This document shows, in pieces, positions 18,862 to 28,278 of a stretch of DNA of 64,000 nt. This stretch comes from Dongia_B soli (GTDB lineage Bacteria; Pseudomonadota; Alphaproteobacteria; Dongiales; Dongiaceae). The DNA is taken from contig NZ_JAXCLW010000002.1 in assembly GCF_034044715.1 (NCBI RefSeq), positions 682,001-746,000 of the forward strand, written 5' to 3'. Under the pieces are notes generated by a model, which saw only the letters and a program-made list of their open reading frames with translations, had not been told where the DNA came from and searched no databases. How positions within the stretch are numbered: the stretch's first letter is position 1; each line of letters begins with the position of its first letter. The translations under genes and the position numbers were made by a program.

Positions 18862-20628
18862 GTGAAGATTATTACTCGGGCAGCGCTGCTCACATTTTTG
18901 ACCGCTTGCGCCGCAAGTCCGGCTTGGGCCGGCTTCCAGGAAGGTGCTGATGCCTATAATCAGGGCGACTATCAAACCGCCCTGAATGAATGGATGACGG
19001 CCGCCAATGCGGGAGATCCCCAGGCGCAAAATGCGATCGGCGCCTTATATGACCATGGTCTTGGTGTTCTGGAAGATACGGCGGAAGCTTTCCGCTGGTA
19101 CTCCATGGCTGCCCAGCAGAATTATCCTTTGGCCATGCGCAATTTGGGCAGCATGTATGCCGCCGGCCGTGGCGTGCCTTATAGCCTGCAACAGGCGCAG
19201 CTATGGTTGGGTAAAGCAGCTGCGGCCGGCGATCAGATCGCCGTCTCGCGCTTGTCGGCTCTCCCGCCCGTTTCCAATGCGCCGGGCGATCCGGTGAAAA
19301 AGCCTTTATTCCCAGGTCAAGCGGCGGCGCCTACGGCGGCCCCGAGCACGACGGCCGATGGCTTTGGTTCGAATGCCGGATCAGCCAATCTGCTGTCGGC
19401 GTTGGACAGCAAGGCAGCTGCCGCTGCGGCCGCCGCGAATCAACCCACAGAAAAAGGCCAATCCGCTGCGGCCTCGTCGGCGACATCGGATATGGCAGTA
19501 GCCGAAGTGGCCTCCGCTCCGGCAGAAGCCTCCGAGGCCCCCGCTCCGGCTGCCGATCCTGTTCCGGAAGTGCAAAGCAGTACGGCGGAAAGCCAACCGG
19601 CAGTGTCTGCCGCCAGCGAGGCGACGTCATCCAGCGAGACGCCATCATCCGACCGAACGAAGCCCCTGGTTTTCCCGCCGGTTGCCTCGTCGAGCGGAGC
19701 CGATTCTACCACCCCGGAAACCGATCCCGCTGTCGCCACATTGCAGCAGGCGTCGGTTGCGGCCGAGACAAAGACCGGGAATTGGCTGCTCGGGCAATGG
19801 CAAGGCCCCTCGCTTGGCTGCCCGCCCGACGGCGGTATGGAGTTTCTGGCCGGCGAGACGCGCAGCTATTTGAATGGACGTATCGCCGTCACGCTGAAGG
19901 CGAACTATGTGTTGCAAGGCGACCGGATCATCGTCAGCAATCCGGGTGCTGAAGGCAGTTATACTTACCGTCTCATCAGTGCGGACAGCTTCAGTATCGA
20001 ATCGGCGCCGCCGATCATGCCGGCCTCGATCATCGGCGCGGTGTATAAGCGGTGCGGTGCTCCGCCCGCCGCCACACCGTCTGCACAGGCCGTGCCTGCT
20101 CCTACCCCGACGAAGTCTGTTCCTGCCTCGACGACATTGTCCGCGAACGCGGCCGGTGAAATCGACACACCCAAAGCCGATGATGCCAAAACAGCCGATG
20201 TGAAGTCCGGATGGGATGCGTTCGAGAAAGGCGATTACAAGCAGGCGCTCGCCATCTGGGAGCCGCAGGCGGAAAAAGGCGATCCCAATCTCCAGCTCCT
20301 GGTTGGCTCCATGTACGACTACGGCCAGGGCGTAACGACGGATAAGAAAGAAGCCCTCAAGTGGTATCTGATGGCGGCCCAGCAAGGTTCTGGCCGGGGG
20401 CAATATGCTGCCGGCACGCTGCTCGGCCGCGGTGGCGACGGCGTCCAACCCAATCTGGTCGAGGCTTATAAGTGGCTTACCTTGGCCAGCCGGTCCTTGG
20501 CGGCCCAGCCGGGACAAGTGACCCCCAGCCATGCTTTGCAGTTGCGTCGCGAAATCGCCCGCCAAATGAGCAAGGCTGATATTGCCAAAGCTGAAACACT
20601 GGCCGGCGACTTCCATACGCAAGGCTAG
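18862..20628 (+). CDS. exported split Sel1-repeat protein with a central globular domain
   Basis: A 588-residue exported protein. The signal peptide ends ASPAWAG at about residue 24. Two to three Sel1 repeats lie at about 25-135, an Ala/Ser/Pro/Glu-rich low-complexity linker at about 140-315, and a compact beta-rich unit at about 316-400 (starting WLLGQWQGPSLGCPPDGG and ending GAVYKRC, with two Cys that could form a disulfide). A second linker and two more Sel1 repeats follow to the end. The GTG at 18862 is chosen because GAGGAAG lies just upstream and it begins directly with the signal peptide. It is divergent from the SPOR carboxypeptidase. Partner and function unknown. Confidence 0.8.
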   Translation: MKIITRAALLTFLTACAASPAWAGFQEGADAYNQGDYQTALNEWMTAANAGDPQAQNAIGALYDHGLGVLEDTAEAFRWYSMAAQQNYPLAMRNLGSMYAAGRGVPYSLQQAQLWLGKAAAAGDQIAVSRLSALPPVSNAPGDPVKKPLFPGQAAAPTAAPSTTADGFGSNAGSANLLSALDSKAAAAAAAANQPTEKGQSAAASSATSDMAVAEVASAPAEASEAPAPAADPVPEVQSSTAESQPAVSAASEATSSSETPSSDRTKPLVFPPVASSSGADSTTPETDPAVATLQQASVAAETKTGNWLLGQWQGPSLGCPPDGGMEFLAGETRSYLNGRIAVTLKANYVLQGDRIIVSNPGAEGSYTYRLISADSFSIESAPPIMPASIIGAVYKRCGAPPAATPSAQAVPAPTPTKSVPASTTLSANAAGEIDTPKADDAKTADVKSGWDAFEKGDYKQALAIWEPQAEKGDPNLQLLVGSMYDYGQGVTTDKKEALKWYLMAAQQGSGRGQYAAGTLLGRGGDGVQPNLVEAYKWLTLASRSLAAQPGQVTPSHALQLRREIARQMSKADIAKAETLAGDFHTQG

Positions 20629-20637
20629 ACCTATATG

Positions 20638-20672
20638 ACCGGCAGTAACGCGCAAACGACGTTACTGCCGGT
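20638..20672 (+). terminator. bidirectional hairpin terminator between convergent genes
   Basis: Perfect 13-bp inverted repeat: ACCGGCAGTAACG (20638-20650) and CGTTACTGCCGGT (20660-20672) with a 9-nt loop. It sits 9 nt after the Sel1 gene stop and 9 nt after the opposing pbpC stop. The tail on the plus strand is only mildly T-rich (TGTCGCTTCTT), so it may terminate weakly or act mainly as an RNA 3'-end protector. Confidence 0.7.
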
Positions 20673-20681
20673 TGTCGCTTC

Positions 20682-22796
20682 TTATTGCAGCCAGACCGAC
20701 GCGCTGGCGCTATTCCCTTCCCGGTCGATCACCGTAACCCGCACAGCGCCATTGCCATCCGGTTGCCATTCCGTCTGCCGGCGGTAAGGCAAGGCCTCCA
20801 CCGGATGGCCATTGACCAGCCAGCGCAACGGCATGGCGCCACCGCTGGCGCGCAGGACAAGCGGTTCAGTTTTTCCATTCTCCCGCTGCATCTCGACGGT
20901 GGCACCGTCGATCGGAAATTGCAGCTTGAGATCCGACTGATGTTCCTGGGCGGCTGCGGCCAATTGCGCCGCGCTTTGGTAACGCCGGAGATTTGCCGGC
21001 AAGCCGAGCGTGTCGCTCAAAATGACGCCGGACGGTGCTCTATTCGGCAAGGCGCATCGTGCCGCCGGCAATTGATCGAAGGCTTCAAAAAGGATAGGTG
21101 CTGCCGTATCGCGCCCCATGCGGTCGGGCGAGAAACTGCCATCGGGCCGGCCAACCCAGACACCGATGGTGTATCGCTCATTGTAGCCAACGGCCCAAGC
21201 ATCGCGGTAGCCGTATGACGTTCCGGTCTTATAGGCAACGCGGGTAGCATCGCGGCGGTTGCTGCCCGCGAGCCAGCTGGGCGGTGGCGGCGTGTCGTTC
21301 AAAATTTGCGTGAGATAGTAAGCTGCCACCGGCGAGAACAATGTCTCGCCGTCATCTGTCGTCATCGTTATTGCCGGTTGAAGGTGCAGCGGCTTGACCT
21401 GTCCCTGATTTGCGAGGCCGGCATAAAGGGTAACAAGATTCTCTAATGAAATGCCGACCCCGCCCAAGGCAATCGGCAGTCCGGGCGTCGTGGCCTCGGG
21501 CGGAAGCTGCAAGGTGATTCGGACATCGTGCAGCCGCTGCACGAAACGCGCCGGCCCGATACGGTCCAGCAGCGCCACGGCGGGCAGGTTTCTTGAACTC
21601 TGCAATGCCTCACGAGCGGTCAGGTCGCCACGAAACAAATTGTCGAAATTCTGCGGCGCATAATCGCCGAAGCGCATGGGAATGTCCTGCATGACCGTTT
21701 CCGGATGGATCAGCAGGTCATCGAAGCCCATGCCGTAAATGAACGGCTTCAAGGCTGATCCTGGCGAACGGGTGGCCGTCACCATGTCATTCTGTCCAAA
21801 ACGCTGATCGGCAAAAAAGTCACTGGAACCGATATAGGCACGCACGTCCCGTGTATCGTTCTCGACGACCAGCGCGGCGATCGAGGCTGCGGGCTCCAGC
21901 AAGCGTTGATGGCGGGCGACGAGCAATTGCAGGCGACGTTGCAGATCGGCATCAAGCGTCGTTTCGATCGTGCCACCCGTCTGCTGGCGATCCTGCCCGA
22001 TCAATCGCTGCGCCAGATGGGGCGCATCGATCGGTGCCGGCCGGCGCCGCGTTGGGACCGCTTCGCTCAGGGCTGCCCGGTAGGCCGGTTCGTCGATGAC
22101 GCCGGCAGACAAAAGACGCTGCAAAATCTTGTCACGGCCATGTCGTGCCGCCGCCAGATTGCGGTCGGGTCGTTGACGTTCCGGTGATTGCGGCAGCGCG
22201 ACCAGCAATGCCGCTTCGGCATCGGTAAGATGTTTCGGTTCCTTGCCGAAATAAGCGAGGCTCGCCGCGCGGATACCTTCCAGATTGCCGCCATAAGGTG
22301 CGAGGCTCATATAGAAGCCAAGAATCTCATCCGACTTGTAATGCCATTGCAGTTGCACGGCACGGGCCATCTCGATCAGTTTTGCCGGCACCGTCCGCAG
22401 CCGTGGCTCCAGCAGCCGGGCGACCTGCATGGTGAGTGTCGAGGCGCCGGAGACTGTGTGACCAGCTTGCAGGGCCTGCCCGATCGCCCGGAATAGTGCC
22501 AAAGGATCGACACCTGGATGATGGCCGAAGCGACGATCTTCATAGGCAATGAGGAAGCGCTCGAACTTTGGATCGACTGCGCCCCGGTCCACCGGATAGC
22601 GCCAGATACCGCCGGGCGTGGTGAACGCCCGCAGCACGCTGCCATCCTCCGCTTCCACCACGGTCGATTGTTGGGACAGGCCGGACAGATCGGGGGGATA
22701 GATCCAATCCAACAAGACGGCAGCCAGAAGAAGCAGGCAGGCAGATCCCCCAAGGATCCGCCCTACCCGCTGCAAAACTGCTTTGCCGTCTGTCAC
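20682..22796 (-). CDS. pbpC: penicillin-binding protein 1C (bifunctional class A PBP)
   Basis: A peptidoglycan glycosyltransferase/transpeptidase of 704 residues anchored by one N-terminal helix (about 13-30). The GT51 domain shows the catalytic Glu in EDRRFGHHPGVDP and the STLTMQVARLLE motif. The transpeptidase domain has SxxK in SPGSALKPFIYGMGF and KTGTSYGYRDAW. The last 90 residues form the PBP1C C-terminal domain typical of PbpC. The start is GTG, and GTGA overlaps the stop of the alpha-2-macroglobulin gene by 4 nt, so the two are translationally coupled. The same pairing is known in E. coli (PbpC with YfhM). Confidence 0.95.
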   Translation of the reverse strand: MTDGKAVLQRVGRILGGSACLLLLAAVLLDWIYPPDLSGLSQQSTVVEAEDGSVLRAFTTPGGIWRYPVDRGAVDPKFERFLIAYEDRRFGHHPGVDPLALFRAIGQALQAGHTVSGASTLTMQVARLLEPRLRTVPAKLIEMARAVQLQWHYKSDEILGFYMSLAPYGGNLEGIRAASLAYFGKEPKHLTDAEAALLVALPQSPERQRPDRNLAAARHGRDKILQRLLSAGVIDEPAYRAALSEAVPTRRRPAPIDAPHLAQRLIGQDRQQTGGTIETTLDADLQRRLQLLVARHQRLLEPAASIAALVVENDTRDVRAYIGSSDFFADQRFGQNDMVTATRSPGSALKPFIYGMGFDDLLIHPETVMQDIPMRFGDYAPQNFDNLFRGDLTAREALQSSRNLPAVALLDRIGPARFVQRLHDVRITLQLPPEATTPGLPIALGGVGISLENLVTLYAGLANQGQVKPLHLQPAITMTTDDGETLFSPVAAYYLTQILNDTPPPPSWLAGSNRRDATRVAYKTGTSYGYRDAWAVGYNERYTIGVWVGRPDGSFSPDRMGRDTAAPILFEAFDQLPAARCALPNRAPSGVILSDTLGLPANLRRYQSAAQLAAAAQEHQSDLKLQFPIDGATVEMQRENGKTEPLVLRASGGAMPLRWLVNGHPVEALPYRRQTEWQPDGNGAVRVTVIDREGNSASASVWLQ

Positions 22797-25700
22797 GGCG
22801 CTGCGATCTCCATATGACCGACCGTCCCTCGCGCACGGAATTCCGGTTTGTACATGTCCTCAACGATGACAGGGGGAACCTTGTACTTGCCCGGCGACAC
22901 GACGCGGGTGAGATAAGCGAAGGTAAAGTCACGGTCGTTCGAGCTGGAATGATCAGCATCGGCCATGTCGAAAGCTGCGACATATCGGTCGTCGCGATAT
23001 TCTTCATAGTCCGGGGTGCTTAGGCTTGGTAGCCAGGCATATTCAGCCGTTTGCCGCCGGTCGGCGAGCCGCGCATTTTCAATTTCCAGCCCGGCCGGCA
23101 ACAGATCCACCACCATCGACTGGTGATTGGCCCTGTCGGTGATTTGGCCTTTGATCACCACCACGAGCAGGTCGTTCTGCTTCAACTGGCCAAGATCGGC
23201 TGGCTTGCCGTCCTGCAGGAAGTAGCCGCGCTCGATCGAATAGCCATTGCTGCTGGCCGGCTGATCTTTTTGCAGTATGCCGGTCGATGTGGCGCGGGCA
23301 TAGATAACGCCCTGTCCTGCATTGGCAACGGCAAAGCCCTGCCGCAGATTCTCCGTATTGAGAAGGCGCGTATACGGGCGGCTCTGCCGCACGGTTTCGG
23401 CACCGCCGATCTTCAGGTCGACCTGCTGCGCACCACTGCTGGCGGTGCTGGCGGCGAGCAACAGCCACGCCTGCTCCTGCGTACTGAGATATTTACGGCC
23501 GTTCTGCAAAGCTGCCAGGCGGTCAAGCAAGACAGCCGGTTGCTGATCTGACAGCATCTGCTCGGCCATGCCGCTTTCCCTCAGCAGCGAAATGGTCGCC
23601 GCCAAGTCGCGCAGTGGGGAGCCGTAATCCCACCACACATCACTGCGCTTGCCGATTTGACTCAGGGCGATCTTGAACCCTTCAGCGGCGCGGCCCTGAT
23701 CGCCGCTCACTGCCAGCGCCGCGGAAAGCTGGGCGATCGGTAGGGTCGGCGCGCTGTCCTTGTAGGTATCGAAAATATAGCGCAGATCGCTGAGGTTTGC
23801 CTGCCTCGCCGCCGTCAAGACATACAGCGCATAGGCCTTGGCCGGCAGGCTGACCGTGTAACGCTGCCAGGCATCGCCGATATCCTGGCGCACGATCTGC
23901 CGCAAGCCGTTCAGGCCGTTGGCATAAGCGCTGTCGGGCACTTTGAAACCTTTGTCCCGGGCGCGGGTCAGAAAATCCATAGCATAGGCCGACAGCCAGG
24001 GTTCCGCCGGACCGCTGCTGCTCCAGAGTGAAAACTGCCCGTCGAAACGCTGCCGGTCGATGATGCGCGCGACGGCGCGCTGCACCTGATCCGCATCGAT
24101 CTTCTCATAGCGGTTTTCCAGGTCCCAGGCTTTCGCGACCTCGCTGGTGAAGAGCAGCGGGAAAGCAATGCTGGTCGTCTGTTCCAGGCAGCCATAGGGA
24201 TAATGTTCCAAAGACTGCAGCACGGTCTGCACATCCAGATTGGGTGTCGTGCTGAACGATGTGCGGATCAGGCCCGTACCGGGCAGGTAGGCGTCCAACG
24301 CCGCTGCCGGCACATCCAGCCTCTCACCGGGCTTCAATGTCGCGACGCGGCTCTCGGTGATCGGCGGTTGGGCCGGCCGGACCGGAACCGAGACTTTCCG
24401 TTCCCGATGATAACCGCCAGGTCCATCGATGGTCAGCGTGATTTCACCGCTGCCGACACGGTTGCCGAGCATGGCAATGCGACGCGAGGTGGTTGCGCCT
24501 TTCGCCAGATCGGTTGTGAAGGACGCGCCGTCCGGGGCAAGCTGGACATCGTTCTCCGCGTGCAGCGCTACTGAATATTGTCCGGCGACGCCGTCCAGAT
24601 TCTGTAACGACAGTGACAAAGCGCTCTGGTCACCGGGCGCCAGGAAGCGCGGCGTCGAGATTTCCGCCACAATCGGATCGCGCACCACGAGCCCGGCTTC
24701 GGCCGAGCCGATATTCCGCTCGTCATAGGCAATCGCCATCAGGCGGAGGCGGCCGTTATAGTCGGGTATGTCAAGACCGACGATCGCCTTGCCGTCCTTG
24801 TCTACCGTGACCGGGCCGGAGAAGAGCGCGACGAGCTTGATTTCCGGCGGCGCACCGCGCTGGCGCATATCGCCATCGCCGCCTTCGCGAATCTGCCCGC
24901 GCCGACCAACCTTGCCATCGATCAATTGGCCGTAGAGATCGCGGACCTCCAGGCCGAGCCGTCGCTTGCCGAGATAGAAGTTCACGGGATCGGGCGTTGC
25001 GAAATCGGTCAGTTGCAGGATGCCTTCATCGACCGCCGCCAAGGTCAGCATGGCGGTGCCACTCGAGATATTGCCGATGGTGACTGGCAGGTCGATATGC
25101 TGGCGCGGCAAAACCTTATCCGGCACGGTCATGGAAATCAGCAATTGGCGCGGCTTTGGATCGATGCCGAGCCAGGTCACGCCGATTGCCCGCCCAGGAC
25201 CGCGTTCGGCTTTTTCACCGGGCCGAAAGGCGCTGGCCAAAACATAGGCGCCGGCCCCCCACTCCCCATTCACCGAAAGGCGAACGGTCTTGCCCTCCTT
25301 GGGCACCGTGACGATCCGTTTTTCGATGACATGATCGGTCGCGATGGTGAGCAGCACCTCGCCGTCGAAAGGCGGCCGGATCATGACATCCGCGGTATCG
25401 CCCGGCTGATAGACGGGCTTGTCGGCCGTCAGCGTCAGCTTGTCCGGTGTCTCCGCGGTACCTGGTTTCGCGCTCCAGCCGGCATGGAAGCGGACGGATG
25501 CCGCACTGCCGCTGACGGGGTCGAAGACTTCAAGCCGGTAATTGCCCCAATCGACAGCTGCCTGGACCGTCCCCGGCTTATCGGCCGGTACGGTCACCGA
25601 ACCGGTGGTGACCGATCCGTCACTGACCGTCACGGCATAATCCCAACTGCCATTGGTGAAATACCAGTTGTAGTCCCAGTTCTCCTTGACGAGGCGGTAT

Positions 25701-28033
25701 TGCAGATCAGGCTTGGCGACGGTCTTGCCGTCCTTGTCCAGCGCGATCACTTCGAAACCGGCGGTACTACCTTCCGCGGCTTCACTATCCGCAAAACCAG
25801 GCTTGATCCCGAGCGCCACGCCGTCGCGGCGGATCGGCAGAGACACGCTCTTGATGACCGGGCGGCCACCGAATTCGTAGACTTCCACGCGCAGATTTGC
25901 CGCCAATGGCGATTGCACATCGGGCAGATCCGCCAATTGGATCGGCAATCGGACACGGCCCTCCGCATCGGTCTGCTGATCCGCCAAGGCGATCCGCTTT
26001 GCCTCGACGTCTTCATCGGCGAGACCAAACTGATAGCCGGAATAAGCCGGAAATGGTTTGGGATCACGGCCGACCAGAATATCAGCCTTGGTGACAAGAC
26101 CGGCGGCCGGAGCGCCATAGAGGAACTTCGCCGTTACATCGATGGCGCTGTTCTGGCCTGGCGTCAGCGTATCGCTCTCGGGTTTGCCGGCAACTTCAAT
26201 CCGCGCCGGCACAACATCCTCGACCAGGAAAGTCGTCGTGGCGACCGGCCGTCCTTTGGGATCAATATAGGCTTCTACAGTCCAGGAGCCGGTGCGCGCC
26301 GTATCGGCAATTTCCATGTCCTGCTGGAAGCCGCCCATTTTGTCTTTAAGATTGTCGTAGCGCTGCGCTTCGATGCCGTCCGGTCGTAGTAGCCGAAGGG
26401 ATATCGGCAAGCCTGTGATGGCTTTGGCCGTCGAATCGCGCAGCAGCGCGGAGAGATGCACGGTCTCGCCCGGACGATAAACACCACGATCGGTATAGAA
26501 GAAGAGATCCGCCTCGCCTGGCGAGGCGCGCCCGCTGACGCCGCGATCACTGAGGTCATAAGCAGCGCGGGTGAGATCGAGGAAACTGAAATCGCTGTCC
26601 TTGGTACGCAGCGCCATGACGGCAGTCGCGGTCCGCCCGCCCTCACCGCGTAGCAAGCCCGGATCGAAATGCGCAAAGCCGCTGCGATCCGTCTCGGCCT
26701 TGGCTAGAATTTCGTTGTTCCGCGCCAGGAGGCGAACTTCGACCCTATCGATCGACGTTGCATCGGCCAAAGAGCGCACGAAGACGGAGAGGCCGTCGCT
26801 GCCGGAAAATGTTGTGAGGCCGAGATCGGATACGACCAGCCATTGCGTGGCATAGGCATCCCAATAGGACCGACTATCCTGATCCTGCCCGTCCTCTTCT
26901 CCGCTGCGATACGGTCTCGCCATGAGAACATAGATGCCGGGTTCCGGCTTGGAGATTACCCCGCTGATTGGAATGGAGGTTGCCTGACGGGCATTCTTCT
27001 CCATGGCAATATCCATGGAGCCCTGCCAAACCTCCTCACCGCTTTCATTGGCGATCCGCCGGCCGTCATATTCATAGAGATTGGCCAGAAAGCGCCGTTC
27101 GTTCAGCGTCTCGACCAGGTTACGGTCATTGATCCGCAGCAGCTTCAATTTCACCCGCTCGACATTGACCGTGTAAAGCGGAACGCCCGTTGAACCGACG
27201 CGTGGCAAGACATAAGCCTGATTGCGGAAGCCGACCGAAGGCTCGCGGTCACCGATGGAAACCTCGATCTTTTCATCGCTCTCTAATCGGCCGCTAATGG
27301 CGGCGGGCAAGCCGCGAAGCATGCTGATCTCATAGGATTGGCTATAGGCAAGCCCGTCGATGCACAATGTGTCGCCCTGCGTCTGGAAAGAAAGCCGCGC
27401 TTCCGGTGTCACCCGCACGTAATCTTCATAGCGCAGTTGCGTCGTGCTGCGCAGCGACCGGTCGAACTCGACACAGGCGCGAGCCCGGTCACCACTTCCC
27501 GCCGTCGAATTCCCGACGATATGAAATGCCAGCCGTGCGCTGAGCCGATGGAGACCATCGCTGGCTTCCGGATCGGCGGTCAAAGCTGCAGCCTGTTCAA
27601 AAGCCGTCAGAGCCTCGGCATCGCGATCAGCCTTCTCAAGGTTACGCGCGACCCGGAGCAACTGAGTGCCACGTTGTTGCGGCGCGACGGCCTGTTGACT
27701 TGCGATCATGGCGGCATAAACCGCATCCAGATCCGGCCCTAGACGCTCATTCGCAACGGCGAGCGAATCCCAAATCTCGTAACGGTATTCACCCAGCTTG
27801 ATCAGTCGTCGGGCGATTTCGGTTACCGCTGCCCAGTTCTTCTGCTCCATCGAGGCTGACAGATTTGCCAACAATTTCTGCGGGTCGCGCTCGCCGTCTG
27901 GCAAACGTTCGCTGACAATGGCGTCACGATACTCGCCGGCCGCGCCTTCGACGGCAGATAGATCGGTCGCGCGAGCAGAGAAGGAAAAGATGCAGCAGCA
28001 TAGGAAAAATAGAACTCGGGCGAATACAATCAT
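22793..28033 (-). CDS. bacterial alpha-2-macroglobulin (YfhM-type) with thioester
   Basis: A very large periplasmic protein (1746 residues) thought to trap foreign proteases. The signal peptide is unusual, with three consecutive Cys in its core and a probable cut after SARA (residue 23). It lacks a standard lipobox, unlike lipid-anchored E. coli YfhM. Multiple macroglobulin beta domains follow, then the thioester motif GCLEQTT with Cys1282 and Gln1285 intact, an alpha-alpha toroid domain (about 1240-1540), and the receptor-binding-like C-terminus. It is co-transcribed with pbpC (4-nt overlap), consistent with a joint role in repairing and guarding a breached wall. Confidence 0.94.
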   Translation of the reverse strand: MIVFARVLFFLCCCIFSFSARATDLSAVEGAAGEYRDAIVSERLPDGERDPQKLLANLSASMEQKNWAAVTEIARRLIKLGEYRYEIWDSLAVANERLGPDLDAVYAAMIASQQAVAPQQRGTQLLRVARNLEKADRDAEALTAFEQAAALTADPEASDGLHRLSARLAFHIVGNSTAGSGDRARACVEFDRSLRSTTQLRYEDYVRVTPEARLSFQTQGDTLCIDGLAYSQSYEISMLRGLPAAISGRLESDEKIEVSIGDREPSVGFRNQAYVLPRVGSTGVPLYTVNVERVKLKLLRINDRNLVETLNERRFLANLYEYDGRRIANESGEEVWQGSMDIAMEKNARQATSIPISGVISKPEPGIYVLMARPYRSGEEDGQDQDSRSYWDAYATQWLVVSDLGLTTFSGSDGLSVFVRSLADATSIDRVEVRLLARNNEILAKAETDRSGFAHFDPGLLRGEGGRTATAVMALRTKDSDFSFLDLTRAAYDLSDRGVSGRASPGEADLFFYTDRGVYRPGETVHLSALLRDSTAKAITGLPISLRLLRPDGIEAQRYDNLKDKMGGFQQDMEIADTARTGSWTVEAYIDPKGRPVATTTFLVEDVVPARIEVAGKPESDTLTPGQNSAIDVTAKFLYGAPAAGLVTKADILVGRDPKPFPAYSGYQFGLADEDVEAKRIALADQQTDAEGRVRLPIQLADLPDVQSPLAANLRVEVYEFGGRPVIKSVSLPIRRDGVALGIKPGFADSEAAEGSTAGFEVIALDKDGKTVAKPDLQYRLVKENWDYNWYFTNGSWDYAVTVSDGSVTTGSVTVPADKPGTVQAAVDWGNYRLEVFDPVSGSAASVRFHAGWSAKPGTAETPDKLTLTADKPVYQPGDTADVMIRPPFDGEVLLTIATDHVIEKRIVTVPKEGKTVRLSVNGEWGAGAYVLASAFRPGEKAERGPGRAIGVTWLGIDPKPRQLLISMTVPDKVLPRQHIDLPVTIGNISSGTAMLTLAAVDEGILQLTDFATPDPVNFYLGKRRLGLEVRDLYGQLIDGKVGRRGQIREGGDGDMRQRGAPPEIKLVALFSGPVTVDKDGKAIVGLDIPDYNGRLRLMAIAYDERNIGSAEAGLVVRDPIVAEISTPRFLAPGDQSALSLSLQNLDGVAGQYSVALHAENDVQLAPDGASFTTDLAKGATTSRRIAMLGNRVGSGEITLTIDGPGGYHRERKVSVPVRPAQPPITESRVATLKPGERLDVPAAALDAYLPGTGLIRTSFSTTPNLDVQTVLQSLEHYPYGCLEQTTSIAFPLLFTSEVAKAWDLENRYEKIDADQVQRAVARIIDRQRFDGQFSLWSSSGPAEPWLSAYAMDFLTRARDKGFKVPDSAYANGLNGLRQIVRQDIGDAWQRYTVSLPAKAYALYVLTAARQANLSDLRYIFDTYKDSAPTLPIAQLSAALAVSGDQGRAAEGFKIALSQIGKRSDVWWDYGSPLRDLAATISLLRESGMAEQMLSDQQPAVLLDRLAALQNGRKYLSTQEQAWLLLAASTASSGAQQVDLKIGGAETVRQSRPYTRLLNTENLRQGFAVANAGQGVIYARATSTGILQKDQPASSNGYSIERGYFLQDGKPADLGQLKQNDLLVVVIKGQITDRANHQSMVVDLLPAGLEIENARLADRRQTAEYAWLPSLSTPDYEEYRDDRYVAAFDMADADHSSSNDRDFTFAYLTRVVSPGKYKVPPVIVEDMYKPEFRARGTVGHMEIAAP

Positions 28034-28278
28034 AGCAAACCAGCCAGTTGAAATAATGACGGTTTAATTGTGGGACGGTGTGAAGAAAGGGCAGTCGGTC
28101 CTCATGGGCGAGATCACCAAGTTGGTGGAGAAGTACAACAAATTCCGGGAAAGTTGTGGTGCATGTCACAATTTTGTTATTATTCTTGGCCGGCTTGGTT
28201 GATCTTCTACCTTTGATACCCCAACTACGATACTAAGAAGCGATTGCGCTTTCATTATGTTCTCCGCGTGTCGCCAAG

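Noticed and set aside
24926..26389. Plus-strand open frame of about 490 codons
   Set aside because: Antisense to the alpha-2-macroglobulin gene; composition typical of a reverse-complement shadow.
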